Assembly: GCF_000504245.1 (NCBI RefSeq)
Contig: NZ_KI632509.1
Location: forward strand, 5,421,502 to 5,485,501
Source of the DNA: Haloechinothrix halophila YIM 93223
GTDB taxonomy: Bacteria; Actinomycetota; Actinomycetes; Mycobacteriales; Pseudonocardiaceae
Direction of reading: 5' to 3'
DNA: 64,000 nucleotides
Under the pieces are notes generated by a model. The model saw nothing but the letters and a program-made list of their open reading frames with translations, was not told where the DNA came from and made no database searches. Shown here piece by piece: positions 8,764 to 17,955 of the stretch (position 1 is its first letter; each line of letters begins with the position of its first letter). A program made the translations under genes and the position numbers.

Positions 8764-9681
8764 CTATCCCTTCACCGAGCCCGCGGTGAGGCCACGGACG
8801 AAGTAGCGCTGCAGCGAAAGGAACACGATCATCGGCACGATCATCGTGATGAACGCCGCCGCCGTGAGCAGATGCCAGTCCGAGCCAAGCGTGCCGACCA
8901 GCGTGCTCAGGTTGACCGTCACGACCTCGTTATCGCCCGGGCCGAGGAAGATCAGCGCGACGAGCAGGTCGTTCCACACCCACAGGAACTGAAAGATCGC
9001 ATACGCCGCCAGCGCGGGGGTGGACATCGGGATGATCAGCCGCCAGAACGTGACGAAGTGGCTGGCGCCGTCGACCTTCGCCGACTCGATGACCTCGCCT
9101 GGCAGCCCTTCCATGTAGTTGCGCAGCAGATACACCGCGAGCGGCATCCCGAAAGCTGCGTGGGCGAGCCACACCGCGGGGAACGTCCCGACGATGCCGA
9201 TCTCGCCGAAGATCTGCAGCAGCGGGATGAACGCGACCTGCAGCGGGACCACAAGCAGGCCGACCAGCACGATGAAGAAGACGTCCCTGCCGGGAAACTT
9301 CATGAACGTGAACGCGTACGCCGCGAAGGCCGCGACCAGAATCGGAATCACCGTGGCGGGAATGGTGACGACGAGGCTGTTCAAGAAGGCATTGCCCATG
9401 CCTCTGGCCGTGAACACCTCTTCGTAGTTCTGCGCTGTCCACTGCGTGAAGTCGAGCGGCGAGGACAGCACGCTCCACCAGCCGGAGTTCGACACGACCT
9501 CCGGCTCCCGGCCCGAGGTCACCAGCAGCCCGATCGTGGGGATCGTCCACACCAGCACCATGACCAGCAGGGCGATCCGGACGATGATCGTGCTGACGCC
9601 GCGACGCGGCTTGCCGCCGCTTGGCTTCGCCGGGGGTTCGGGCTCGGTTTCCGGTGCGAGCGGCGGTGTCGTCGTGGTCAT
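8764..9681 (-). CDS. Sugar ABC transporter permease (MalG/AglG type)
   Basis: This 305-residue inner-membrane permease has six predicted helices after a Pro-rich cytoplasmic N-terminus. The EAA loop that docks on the ATPase is present (EVIESAKVDGASHFVTFWRL). The C-terminal LQRYFVRGLTAGSVKG is typical of MalG-like subunits. The insert reading GPGDNEVVTVNLSTLVGTLG resembles AglG alpha-glucoside permeases. ATG 9681 overlaps the preceding permease stop by four bases. It is the last gene of an operon ordered ATPase, binding protein, permease, permease, and the subunit likely takes up an alpha-glucoside or trehalose; the sugar is inference. Confidence 0.88.
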   Translation of the reverse strand: MTTTTPPLAPETEPEPPAKPSGGKPRRGVSTIIVRIALLVMVLVWTIPTIGLLVTSGREPEVVSNSGWWSVLSSPLDFTQWTAQNYEEVFTARGMGNAFLNSLVVTIPATVIPILVAAFAAYAFTFMKFPGRDVFFIVLVGLLVVPLQVAFIPLLQIFGEIGIVGTFPAVWLAHAAFGMPLAVYLLRNYMEGLPGEVIESAKVDGASHFVTFWRLIIPMSTPALAAYAIFQFLWVWNDLLVALIFLGPGDNEVVTVNLSTLVGTLGSDWHLLTAAAFITMIVPMIVFLSLQRYFVRGLTAGSVKG

Positions 9682-10658
9682 CGCGTCGCCTCCATCTGCC
9701 GGAACTGGCGCACCTGGTAGATCATCACGGGGATCACCGCGATCAGCAGCATCACCACGATGGCCGATGCTCTGCCGTCCCTGCCAAAGTTGATCAGCTC
9801 GGTGATGAACCGGTTACCGATGACGTCGGTGTTGAACCGGCCACCGGTCATGACATAGATGATGTCGAAGATCTTCAGGGTCAGGATCAGTACGGTGACG
9901 AACACCGTGATCACGGTCGACCAGATCTGCGGCACCACGACCTGGAAGAAGGTCTGCACCTCGGACGCGCCGTCGATCCTTGCCGCCTCCACCGTCTCCG
10001 TCGGCACGTTCTTGATCGCCGCGGACAGCAGCACCATGGCGAACCCGGTCTGCAGCCAGATCATGATCACCATGAGCAGGAACGAGTTCAGCCGGAACGA
10101 GTCGGACTGAATCCACGCGACCGGATCACCGCCGAAGAACGTCCACACCGCGTTCAGCAGCCCGATCTGCGCCCTGCCTTCCGGCTCGAAGGCGTAGACG
10201 AACCGCCAGATCGTGCTCGCGCCAACGAAGCTGATCGCCATCGGCAGGAAGATGAACGACTTCACGGTGTTCTCGCCACGCGTCGACAGCTGGTCGGCGA
10301 GCACCGCGACGATCAACCCGGCGACCACCACGCCAGCGGGCACCACGATCAGCCACAGCAGGTTGTTGAACAATGCGTTGAGGAACGACGACTCGGCGAG
10401 CAATTCGACATAGTTCGCCAGTCCGACGAACTCCTCGCCGTCGTCGTCGAAGAAGCTCAGATACGCCGTCCGCAACGCCGGGTACACCAGGAAGATCGTG
10501 ACGAACACGATCGCGGGCCCGATGAAGATGTACGGCTTGATCCGGTCTTCCCACCGGCCGGGTAACCGCTCAACCAGCCAGTTCAGGATCAGATACAGCG
10601 CGAATCCCCCGCCCACTCCGGCGAGGATCGCCAGCAGCGCGTTGATCGCCTTGAGCAT
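9678..10658 (-). CDS. Sugar ABC transporter permease (MalF/AglF type)
   Basis: This 326-residue permease pairs with the one encoded next to it. It has an extra N-terminal helix, then the typical YIFIGPAIVFVTIFLVYPALRT opening of MalF-like subunits and an EAA loop (TVEAARIDGASEVQTFFQVV). The segment around FIFLPMAISFVGASTIWRF resembles AglF. It starts 75 bp after the binding-protein gene, and a strong hairpin at 10683-10716 sits in that gap. It is coupled to the downstream permease by an ATGA overlap. Confidence 0.88.
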   Translation of the reverse strand: MLKAINALLAILAGVGGGFALYLILNWLVERLPGRWEDRIKPYIFIGPAIVFVTIFLVYPALRTAYLSFFDDDGEEFVGLANYVELLAESSFLNALFNNLLWLIVVPAGVVVAGLIVAVLADQLSTRGENTVKSFIFLPMAISFVGASTIWRFVYAFEPEGRAQIGLLNAVWTFFGGDPVAWIQSDSFRLNSFLLMVIMIWLQTGFAMVLLSAAIKNVPTETVEAARIDGASEVQTFFQVVVPQIWSTVITVFVTVLILTLKIFDIIYVMTGGRFNTDVIGNRFITELINFGRDGRASAIVVMLLIAVIPVMIYQVRQFRQMEATR

Positions 10659-10682
10659 CGTCTCGCTACCTTCCCGCCAGTG

Positions 10683-10716
10683 GCGGGGCGCCGGGCTACC
10701 TCACCCGGCGCCCCGC
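10683..10716 (-). promoter_or_regulatory. Intercistronic hairpin after the sugar-binding protein gene
   Basis: Perfect 13-bp arms GCGGGGCGCCGGG (10683-10695) and CCCGGCGCCCCGC (10704-10716) with an 8-nt loop, inside the operon between binding protein and permease. Such hairpins in ABC operons are known to stabilise the upstream message or attenuate readthrough, raising binding protein over permease. That role is inferred here. Confidence 0.6.
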
Positions 10717-10733
10717 ACAGGCAGCCGCGCTGG

Positions 10734-12035
10734 TCAGCTACTCGGCCAGCTCTCGTCGATGTCGGACAACACGGCGTCGAGGTCCTTCCGGCCGCCGATC
10801 CAGTCGACCATTCCGGTCCAGAAGCTGCCGGTGCCCACCTCGGCAGGCATCAGGTCGGAACCGTCAAACCGGAACACGTCCGCCTCGTTGACCTGAGTCG
10901 CGATCTCCTTGGTGACCTCGTCCGGGTACTTCTCGACGTCGAACGTCGTGTGCGGCGAGAGGATGCCGCCCGCCTCGTAGCGCGGTGTGCCGAACTTGTC
11001 GGAGATCAGGTACTCCATGACCTTGACCGCGTTCTCGTTCTCCGAGTTCAGCAGCGCGGCGAAGTTACCGCTGCCGAGGATCGGCGTGCCGTCGAAGCCA
11101 TCCTCGACCGGCGGCAGCACGAACACGCCCGCGTTCTCATCAAGGTTCTCCTGCACCTTGTCCGGGAAGAAGCTGGTAATGAAGCTCGCCTGCCGGTGCA
11201 GGTAGCACCCCGGCGGGTCCTCGAACATTCGCTCCGACGACTCACCGAACGGGGTGTTGACGATGGCCTTCCCGCCACCTTGCACATTGCCCTCGGTCAG
11301 CATGACCTCGCCCATGGTCTCCGCCGCCTCGGTGATCTCCGGGCTGCTGAACTTCAGCTCCCCGTTGACCCACTGGTCGTAGGCGTCCGGACCAGCGGTA
11401 CGCAGCACGTAGTCCTCCAGCCAGTCGGTCGCCGGCCAGCCGGTGTCCGGCCCGGACTCGATGCCGATGCACCACGGCGTATCGCCGTCGTCCTTGATCT
11501 GCTCGGTCAGGTCGAGCAGCTCCTGGTGCGTGGTCGGCACCTCGTAGCCCGCCTTCTCGAACGGCTCCTTCGGATACCAGACGAGGCTCTTCGGCGCCTG
11601 GTCGATCGGCGCACCGTAGACCTTGCCGTCCTTGGTCGCCGAGTCGAGGAAGCCGGGGATCAGCGTCTCCCTTGCCTCGTCAAGACCGACGTCGACGTCG
11701 TCGAGCGGGGTGATGTCGCTGGACATGTCCAGCAGCAGCCCCGGCTGTGGGTACAGGGCGATGTCCGGCGCGTCGCCGCCGCGTACCCTGCTCCGGATGA
11801 TCGTGGTGAAGTCACGGGATGGCTGGTACTCGACGTCGACGCCAGTCGCTTCCTTGATCTCCGCGACCGCATCCTCGACGAGCTTGGCCTCCTCCGTTCC
11901 GGTGATGCCACCGAAGATCTGGACCGACTGCCCCCCGTCGCCGTCGTCCCCTTGTTCCGCGCCGAGGCACCCGCTCAGCACGAGGGAGCTGGCGAACACA
12001 AGTGCGCCGAGCCTCAGTGTGTTTCGTGATCGCAT
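10734..12035 (-). CDS. Extracellular sugar-binding lipoprotein (AglE-like)
   Basis: This 433-residue solute-binding lipoprotein captures sugar outside the membrane for the adjacent permeases. A signal peptide ends in the lipobox LVLSGC with the lipidated Cys at 23. The mature part is a family 1 solute-binding protein. Segments such as DIALYPQPGLLLDM, KSLVWYPKEPFEKAGYEVP and GPDTGWPATDWLEDYVLR resemble alpha-glucoside-binding AglE rather than mycobacterial LpqY. ATG 12035 is preceded by AAGGAG (12041-12046). The sugar cannot be fixed from sequence alone. Confidence 0.88.
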   Translation of the reverse strand: MRSRNTLRLGALVFASSLVLSGCLGAEQGDDGDGGQSVQIFGGITGTEEAKLVEDAVAEIKEATGVDVEYQPSRDFTTIIRSRVRGGDAPDIALYPQPGLLLDMSSDITPLDDVDVGLDEARETLIPGFLDSATKDGKVYGAPIDQAPKSLVWYPKEPFEKAGYEVPTTHQELLDLTEQIKDDGDTPWCIGIESGPDTGWPATDWLEDYVLRTAGPDAYDQWVNGELKFSSPEITEAAETMGEVMLTEGNVQGGGKAIVNTPFGESSERMFEDPPGCYLHRQASFITSFFPDKVQENLDENAGVFVLPPVEDGFDGTPILGSGNFAALLNSENENAVKVMEYLISDKFGTPRYEAGGILSPHTTFDVEKYPDEVTKEIATQVNEADVFRFDGSDLMPAEVGTGSFWTGMVDWIGGRKDLDAVLSDIDESWPSS

Positions 12036-12115
12036 ACGCGCTCCTTCTCTTGCTCCAACCCGCGGTACTTCCGAAGCGGGTGCGTCATGGCTGGGCTCTT
12101 GACCTAGCCGTCGTG

Positions 12116-13225
12116 TTACGTCGGCAACCGGTCACCGGTCGCCACGGAGAAGACATGCCGCTGATCGGGGCGGATTCTGAGATTGATCGTGTCGCCCTTC
12201 GCTGGCACATCGCGCGGCTCGACCCGTGCGATGATGTCGGGGGAGGACATCTCCGCCCCAGCCGGATCGGTGAGCGCACCGTAGACGTAGGCTTCCGCGC
12301 CCAATTCCTCGATGACGTTGACGACGACCTCGAATGACTGGTCGGTACCCGCGGGTACCACGTCAAGGGACTCCGGCCGGAACCCGACGGTGACCCGGTC
12401 CGCGGCGTCCTCGGTCGCGATGGCATCGAGGGTGACACGGGGCAGCGGGACCGTCGCCTGGCCGATGCGAGCGCCACCGCCGGCGATCGGCAGGTCCCCG
12501 ATGTTCATCGCGGGCGAGCCGATGAATCCCGCGACGAAGACGTTCTCCGGATGTTCGTACAGCTCACGCGGGGTATCGACCTGCATCAACCTGCCCTTGT
12601 CGAGCACACACACCCGGTCGCCCATCGTCATAGCCTCGACCTGGTCGTGGGTGACGTAAACCGTGGTGACGCCTAGTCGCCGTTGCAGCGCCGCGATCTG
12701 GGTGCGGGTTGACACCCGCAGCTTGGCGTCCAAGTTAGACAGTGGCTCGTCCATGAGGAACACCTGCGGCTCGCGCACGATCGCGCGTCCCATCGCGACC
12801 CGCTGCCGCTGCCCGCCGGAGAGCGCCTTGGGTTTGCGGTCGAGGTACTGCTCAAGATCGAGCAGCTTCGCCGCCTCAGCGACCCGACGCTTGATCTCTG
12901 GCTTCTTCTCCCTGGCGATCTTGAGCGCGAAGCCCATGTTGTCCGCGACGCTCATGTGCGGGTAGAGGGCGTAGCTCTGGAACACCATCGCGATGTCGCG
13001 ATCCTTTGGGGACAGCCCACTGACATCACGGTCACCGATGCGGATGGCGCCTTCACTGACCTCTTCCAGACCGGCGAGCATGCGCAGCGACGTCGACTTG
13101 CCGCAGCCCGATGGGCCGACAAGCACCAAAAACTCCCCGTCGTCGATCGACAGGTCGAGTGTGTCCACGGCGCGTACTCCGCCCGAGTACACACACGACG
13201 CTTTGTCGTAGGTCACCGGCGCCAT
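12116..13225 (-). CDS. Sugar ABC transporter ATPase (UgpC/MsmK/SugC type)
   Basis: This 369-residue ATPase powers the carbohydrate importer encoded downstream. It has Walker A GPSGCGKST, Q-loop FQSYALYPHM, signature LSGGQRQR, Walker B VFLMDEPLSNLD, the H-loop VYVTHDQVE and a C-terminal regulatory OB-type domain (about residues 240-369). ATG 13225 is chosen for GAGGAGG at 13232-13238. It is first in the operon, whereas in the M. tuberculosis sug locus the ATPase is last. UgpC-like ATPases often serve several permeases, so it may not be exclusive to this system. Confidence 0.92.
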   Translation of the reverse strand: MAPVTYDKASCVYSGGVRAVDTLDLSIDDGEFLVLVGPSGCGKSTSLRMLAGLEEVSEGAIRIGDRDVSGLSPKDRDIAMVFQSYALYPHMSVADNMGFALKIAREKKPEIKRRVAEAAKLLDLEQYLDRKPKALSGGQRQRVAMGRAIVREPQVFLMDEPLSNLDAKLRVSTRTQIAALQRRLGVTTVYVTHDQVEAMTMGDRVCVLDKGRLMQVDTPRELYEHPENVFVAGFIGSPAMNIGDLPIAGGGARIGQATVPLPRVTLDAIATEDAADRVTVGFRPESLDVVPAGTDQSFEVVVNVIEELGAEAYVYGALTDPAGAEMSSPDIIARVEPRDVPAKGDTINLRIRPDQRHVFSVATGDRLPT

Positions 13226-13344
13226 CGCCAGCCTCCTCTTCGTTGAGGTTGCCAACAAATAGTGAGCCGGAACCATACTCCTGCCCGCAAGACTTGTGGA
13301 CAGACGCGAGCCTGACCGATTAAGACTCGTGACCTTCGTGCTCC

Positions 13345-13884
13345 TTACGGAGTAGAAGGCGGCGCTGACTGGTTCGACTGGCCTAGTGCGAGTCGCGCGA
13401 GCAGATCCCTGCCACGCTCGGCGTTACGCGGCAGGCACAAGACGTCATAGCGGCCGGCGACGAGCTGACTCGTTGAGCTGAACGACCGCTTGCTCTTGGT
13501 CATGCCGAAGTTCGCGGCGGCGAGCACGATGCCGAACACGGTGCCAGCGGCGATGCCGAACACGATCGGCCCGTAGACCAGCCCCTCCCCCTCGCTGAAC
13601 AAGCTCAGCAGCAGTCCCATGAGCAGGCCGAACCACGCGCCGGGCACCGCGCCTGCCGCGAGCACTTTGCCCCAGGTCAGCTTCGCCATCACACGCTCGA
13701 CCAGCATCAGGTCGACGCCGACGATCGTGACGTCGGAGATCGGGAAGTCGTCACCGGCGAGGTAGTCGACAGCGCGTTGCGCCTCTTCGTAGGTGGGGTA
13801 ACAGCCGATCGGCCAGCCGCTCGGCGGGGTTGGCAGCTTCGGCTGCCCCCCTTGGCGCGCGGACATCGAAAACGGACTCGTCAC
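13345..13884 (-). CDS. Membrane protein with general stress (17M-like) domain
   Basis: This 179-residue protein has an N-terminal domain of the general stress protein 17M/YflT type (GWPIGCYPTYEEAQRAVDYL through DVTIVGVDL), two glycine-rich transmembrane helices (about 75-95 and 105-125) and a C-terminal cytoplasmic tail. The function of the family is unknown. GTG 13884 is chosen because AGAGGT lies six bases upstream (13891-13896). By size and position next to the sugar importer it is probably the counterpart of mycobacterial Rv1234. Confidence 0.8.
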   Translation of the reverse strand: MTSPFSMSARQGGQPKLPTPPSGWPIGCYPTYEEAQRAVDYLAGDDFPISDVTIVGVDLMLVERVMAKLTWGKVLAAGAVPGAWFGLLMGLLLSLFSEGEGLVYGPIVFGIAAGTVFGIVLAAANFGMTKSKRSFSSTSQLVAGRYDVLCLPRNAERGRDLLARLALGQSNQSAPPSTP

Positions 13885-13986
13885 GTGATCACCTCTCGTG
13901 AACAGGCCACAGCACCATCCTGCCAAATCCGGACATCAATGGCGCTGTAGCTTGCCACGGAGGTGATTACCGCGTTCGGCGCGGCC

Positions 13987-15183
13987 TCAGCCTTTCGAGC
14001 GGTAGTCCCGGAGCAGGCCGCGGCTAATGATCGTCTTCTGGATCTCGCTGGTGCCCTCACCGATGAGCAGGAACGGCGCCTCGCGCATCAGCCGTTCGAT
14101 CTCGTACTCCTTGGAGTAGCCGTAGCCGCCGTGAATGCGGAACGACTCCTGGGTGACCTCGGCGCAGTACTCCGATGCGATCAGTTTGGCCATGCCTGCC
14201 TCGACATCGTTGCGCGCGCCGGAGTCCTTTAGTCGCGCGGCGTTGACCATCATCAGGTGGGCGGCTTCGACCTTGGTGCCCATCTCGGCCAGCTTGAACG
14301 CGATCGCCTGGTGCTCGGCGATCGGCTTGCCGAACGTCTTGCGCTGCTGGGCGTACTCAGCGGCCAGCTCGAACGCCCTGATCGCGATGCCACACGCCCG
14401 CGCGGCGACGTTGACCCTGCCGACCTCGACACCGTCCATCATCTGCGCGAAACCCTTGCCGGGCGCGCCACCCAGCACGGCATCCCCACCGATGCGGTAG
14501 CCGTCGAACACGGCCTCGGTCGTGTCGACACCCTTGTAGCCCATCTTGTCGAGCTTGCCGGGGATGGTCAGGCCCGGCGCCACCTCGCCGAAGCCCTCCG
14601 GCTTCTCCACCAGGAAGGTGGTGAGGTTCTTGTGCGCCTTGTCGGCGCCCTCGTCCGTCTTGACCAGCAGCGCGATCAAGTTCGACGTGCCACCGTTGGT
14701 CAGCCACATCTTGCTGCCGTCGATCACGTAGTCGTCACCATCAGCCTTGGCGCGGGTCTTGATCGCGGCGACGTCCGAGCCGAGATCCGGCTCCGACATC
14801 GAAAAGGAGCCCCGGATCTCGCCGGTGGCCATCTTCGGCAGGTAGTACTGCTTCTGCGCCTCCGTGCCGTGTTGTTTGATCATGTGCGCCACGATGAAGT
14901 GGGTGTTGATCACGCCGGAGACGCTCATCCAGCCACGCGCGATCTGCTCGACGACCAGCGCGTACGTCAGCAACGACTCGCCGAGACCGCCGTACTCCTC
15001 GGGAATGGTGAGGCCGAACAGCCCCATCTCCTTCATGCCCTCGACGATCTCGCTCGGGTAGGTGTCCGCGTGCTCAAGCTCCTGCGCGTGCGGAATGATC
15101 TCCTTGTCCACGAAGTCACGGACAGTCGCCAGGATCTCCGACTGCACATCGGTCAATCCGGCGGTCTGGGCAAGGCGGGCCAT
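13987..15183 (-). CDS. Acyl-CoA dehydrogenase
   Basis: This 398-residue flavoenzyme catalyses alpha,beta-desaturation of an acyl-CoA. It has the N-terminal helical domain (to about residue 125), FAD-binding signatures GSFSMSEPDLGSD and KMWLTNGGTSN in the beta domain, and C-terminal QRKTFGKPIAEHQAIAFKLAEM. The catalytic base is expected in the IGEGTSEIQ motif, where the Glu is present. Length is standard for the short/medium-chain and branched-chain group; chain specificity cannot be assigned. It is single and co-directional with the stress-domain gene. Confidence 0.9.
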   Translation of the reverse strand: MARLAQTAGLTDVQSEILATVRDFVDKEIIPHAQELEHADTYPSEIVEGMKEMGLFGLTIPEEYGGLGESLLTYALVVEQIARGWMSVSGVINTHFIVAHMIKQHGTEAQKQYYLPKMATGEIRGSFSMSEPDLGSDVAAIKTRAKADGDDYVIDGSKMWLTNGGTSNLIALLVKTDEGADKAHKNLTTFLVEKPEGFGEVAPGLTIPGKLDKMGYKGVDTTEAVFDGYRIGGDAVLGGAPGKGFAQMMDGVEVGRVNVAARACGIAIRAFELAAEYAQQRKTFGKPIAEHQAIAFKLAEMGTKVEAAHLMMVNAARLKDSGARNDVEAGMAKLIASEYCAEVTQESFRIHGGYGYSKEYEIERLMREAPFLLIGEGTSEIQKTIISRGLLRDYRSKG

Positions 15184-15367
15184 CGGCGCTCCTCTTGAGC
15201 TCGCGGGCGGGTGGTTACCCAGCAGTATCCAACGGATGATGCCCGCCTTGCCAGTGTGACGGCGGCAACGCCTTTCTGCTCGGCCGCCCTTCGGGTAGCT
15301 GGCCGCGGTTTCGGGAAGCCGGGCTGCCCTACTCAGCTGTTACCTGGTCAGCTCGGTGTGGTCGCCA

Positions 15368-15550
15368 TCAGCTCGCGAGCAGTTCGAGTTCGGCACCACA
15401 CTCACGGCAGCTCGTCGCGAGAATATAGACGTTCTCACCGCAGTCCTCGCACGCCCGAAAACTGCGTGCGAGCAACGAGTCGGGACCGCTGTCGTCGCCG
15501 AACCAGATCTCCCGAACTCGATCTTGCAGGCTGGCAAAACGCTTTCGCAT
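15368..15550 (-). CDS. Small zinc-ribbon protein, unknown function
   Basis: This 60-residue protein has two CxxC knuckles (CEDCGEN and CRECGAEL) at about residues 34-37 and 48-51 that should bind one zinc. The N-terminal 30 residues are basic and helical. It is flanked by clear intergenic gaps on both sides and starts at ATG 15550. Small zinc ribbons of this type are common in actinobacteria with no assigned role. Confidence 0.6.
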   Translation of the reverse strand: MRKRFASLQDRVREIWFGDDSGPDSLLARSFRACEDCGENVYILATSCRECGAELELLAS

Positions 15551-15613
15551 AGCCCCAGCATCACTCGACCAGGTATGCCCAGCGCAAGTTCTGTTCGTTA
15601 TCTGTGTGTTACT

Positions 15614-16507
15614 TCACCGTGGACGTTCTGTCTCTTGATCATCTTTAGCGGTTGTTTCCGCAGGTAGTTGCCCATCGAGCGATTCGACTTCAGACGTTTC
15701 AGTTTTGTGCTCGCCCTCACCCTGAGATTTCGGTTGCATCCCTTTTCGCGTCACGGTGCTGGCTTCGAGGAAACGCAATAGCTCGACCGGGAACGGCAAC
15801 ACCAGTGTCGAGTTCTTCTCCGCGGCGACTTCCACCACAGTTTCCAGCAAACGCAATTGCAGCGCGGCGGGAGTATTCGCCATACGCTCCGCCGCTTGCG
15901 CCAGCTTCTCCGACGCCTGCAGCTCGCCCTCGGCGGAAATCACCCTGCCCCGGCGTTCCCGTTCGGCCTCGGCCTGCCGCGACATCGCGCGCTTCATCGC
16001 TTCTGGCAGCGCGACGTCCTTGATCTCCACCCGATCGATGTGAATCCCCCACCCGACGGCGGGACTGTCGATCATGATCTCCAGGCCCTCGTTGAGCCGC
16101 TGCCGGTTCGACAGCAGGTCATCGAGGCTGCTTTCCCCGATGATCCGGCGCAAGCTGGACTGCGCGACCTGCAGCATCGCGAAGCGGTAGTTCTCCACCC
16201 CAACGATGGCCTGCACCGGGTCGATGACCTTGAAGTACACGACGGCGTCCACCCGCACCGTCACGTTGTCCCTGGTGATGCCGTCCTGACCAGGCACAGG
16301 CAGCGTCACCACCTGCATGTTCACTTTCCGCATGTGGTCGACGCCAGGGACAATGAACTTCAGGCCCGGCTCCCTCGGCGCCCGGTGGACCCTGCCGAAG
16401 CGCAGCACGAGCCCTCGTTCGTACTGCCGCACCACCCGCAGACCCGCGCCGACGTAACCAACCGCCGCCAGCACGAGGGCGAGCACGACGTAGAGCACGA
16501 TCTCCAT
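15614..16507 (-). CDS. Slipin-type SPFH/band 7 membrane protein
   Basis: This 297-residue stomatin-like protein has one N-terminal transmembrane helix (about 4-25) and a band 7 domain. Slipin hallmarks are RVVRQYERGLVLRFG, PGLKFIVPGVDHM and VDAVVYFKVIDPVQAIVGVENY, followed by a coiled region RQAEAERERRGRVISAEGE. The C-terminal 40 residues are charged and low in complexity. Such proteins scaffold membrane microdomains. ATG 16507 has GGGTGA upstream; GTG 16516 is a possible earlier start. It is divergent from mrp. Confidence 0.88.
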   Translation of the reverse strand: MEIVLYVVLALVLAAVGYVGAGLRVVRQYERGLVLRFGRVHRAPREPGLKFIVPGVDHMRKVNMQVVTLPVPGQDGITRDNVTVRVDAVVYFKVIDPVQAIVGVENYRFAMLQVAQSSLRRIIGESSLDDLLSNRQRLNEGLEIMIDSPAVGWGIHIDRVEIKDVALPEAMKRAMSRQAEAERERRGRVISAEGELQASEKLAQAAERMANTPAALQLRLLETVVEVAAEKNSTLVLPFPVELLRFLEASTVTRKGMQPKSQGEGEHKTETSEVESLDGQLPAETTAKDDQETERPR

Positions 16508-16666
16508 TCGGATCACCCGGGTTCGATGCTACGCCGCGAGACCGACAAGAACAGGGCCAGCGACAAGTTCGTGACGACTCAGCCAGGCGCGAACACGGCG
16601 TCCGACCGCCCACCCGTAGCATGGTTGGAGAAGGACATACCCCCTCACGAAGGTCGGTGCGCAAGC

Positions 16667-17821
16667 GTGACAAGCACCCAGCAGACGCAGGGCGTTCCCA
16701 GCGACGAGGCCGTGCGCGACGCCCTCTCGGGTGTCAAGGACCCGGAGATCGGTAAGCCGATCACCGAGCTCGGCATGGTCAAGGACGTCGAGATCGGCGA
16801 GGACGGCGTCGTCAAGGTCGGCATCTACCTCACCATCGCTGGCTGCCCACTCAAGGAGACCATCACCAACAACACCAAGGAAGCGGTCGGCACGCTCGAC
16901 GGCGTCCGTGAGGTGCAGGTCGAACTGGACGTCATGAGCGACGAGCAGCGGACCGAGCTGCGCAAGTCGCTGCGCGGCGACGCCAAGGAGCCAGTGATCC
17001 CTTTCGCGCAGCCAGGGTCGCTGACCAGGGTGTACTGCGTGGCATCCGGCAAGGGCGGGGTCGGCAAGTCCAGCGTCACGGTGAACATGGCCGTGTCGAT
17101 GGCCGAGCGCGGGCTGTCCGTTGGCGTTGTCGACGCCGACATCTACGGCCACTCGGTGCCCCGCATGCTCGGCGCGAGCGAGAAGCCGACCAAGGTCGAG
17201 GAAATGATCATGCCGCCGCAGGCGCACGGCGTGAAGGTCATCTCGATCGGGATGTTCACGCCTGGCAACACCCCGGTGGTATGGCGCGGGCCGATGCTGC
17301 ACCGCGCGTTGCAGCAGTTCCTCGCCGACGTCTTCTGGGGCGACCTCGACGTCCTGCTGCTCGACCTGCCACCCGGCACGGGTGACATCGCGATCTCGGT
17401 GGCGCAGCTGATCCCGAACGCGGAGATCCTGGTGGTCACGACGCCGCAGCAGGCCGCGGCCGAGGTGGCCGAGCGCGCGGGCGCGATCGCGTTGCAGACG
17501 CGGCAGCGGGTGGCCGGCGTCATCGAGAACATGTCCTGGTACGAGACACCGGACGGCTCGCGCGTCGAACTCTTCGGTTCCGGTGGTGGGCAGCAAGTCG
17601 CTGACTCGCTGTCGAAGTCCGTCGGCGCCGAGGTACCGCTGCTCGGTCAGGTCCCGCTCGACCCCAGGCTGCGTGAGCAGGGCGACGAAGGCACGCCGCT
17701 GGTGCTGACGGCGCCCGACGCCCCGGCCTCCGCCGTGCTCCGCGAGGCAGCGTCAAAGCTGTCCGTCCGTGCGCGTGGCTTGTCCGGCATGATGCTGAAC
17801 GTCACCCCCGCCGGGCGGTAA
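16667..17821 (+). CDS. mrp: Mrp/NBP35 family iron-sulfur carrier ATPase
   Basis: This 384-residue protein binds and transfers Fe-S clusters. An N-terminal MIP18/DUF59 domain (about 8-85) precedes a P-loop ATPase with the deviant Walker A GKGGVGKSS near residue 130 and the switch motif LLLDLPPGTGD. The start is GTG 16667. The frame is open for 800 bases upstream, but that part is antisense to the slipin gene and is not protein-like. It corresponds to M. tuberculosis mrp (Rv1229c) by position near the sigE cluster, from memory. Confidence 0.92.
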   Translation: MTSTQQTQGVPSDEAVRDALSGVKDPEIGKPITELGMVKDVEIGEDGVVKVGIYLTIAGCPLKETITNNTKEAVGTLDGVREVQVELDVMSDEQRTELRKSLRGDAKEPVIPFAQPGSLTRVYCVASGKGGVGKSSVTVNMAVSMAERGLSVGVVDADIYGHSVPRMLGASEKPTKVEEMIMPPQAHGVKVISIGMFTPGNTPVVWRGPMLHRALQQFLADVFWGDLDVLLLDLPPGTGDIAISVAQLIPNAEILVVTTPQQAAAEVAERAGAIALQTRQRVAGVIENMSWYETPDGSRVELFGSGGGQQVADSLSKSVGAEVPLLGQVPLDPRLREQGDEGTPLVLTAPDAPASAVLREAASKLSVRARGLSGMMLNVTPAGR

Positions 17822-17876
17822 ACCGTCCGGCGGTGCGGGGTCGTTCGCATCGTTTCCCGCGTTCAGGACGCCACAG

Positions 17877-17952
17877 GTGCGACTCGCGACCTCGCAAGGT
17901 GCAACTCATCGCCCCGAACGTGCGACTCGCGCGATCTAAGGTGCGACTCGCG
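17877..17952. repeat. Phased repeat array, copy A (four 12-mers)
   Basis: Four near-identical 12-mers, consensus GTGCGACTCGCG, start at 17877, 17899, 17920 and 17941 with spacers of 10, 9 and 9 bases. The same unit, number and spacing recur at 23530-23605. The array lies between the 3' ends of mrp and tatB. A 21-bp period is two helical turns, so a binding platform is possible; inference only. Confidence 0.75.
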
Positions 17953-17955
17953 GTT

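Noticed and set aside
15857-16666. Upstream extension of the mrp frame by 270 codons
   Set aside because: It is antisense to the slipin gene and has no protein-like pattern.
16529-17596. A 355-codon ORF antisense to mrp
   Set aside because: Arg/His/Asp-rich composition and no motif, whereas mrp is unambiguous.
17877-17952. CRISPR array
   Set aside because: Units are 12 bp with 9-10 bp spacers and only four repeats; no cas genes.
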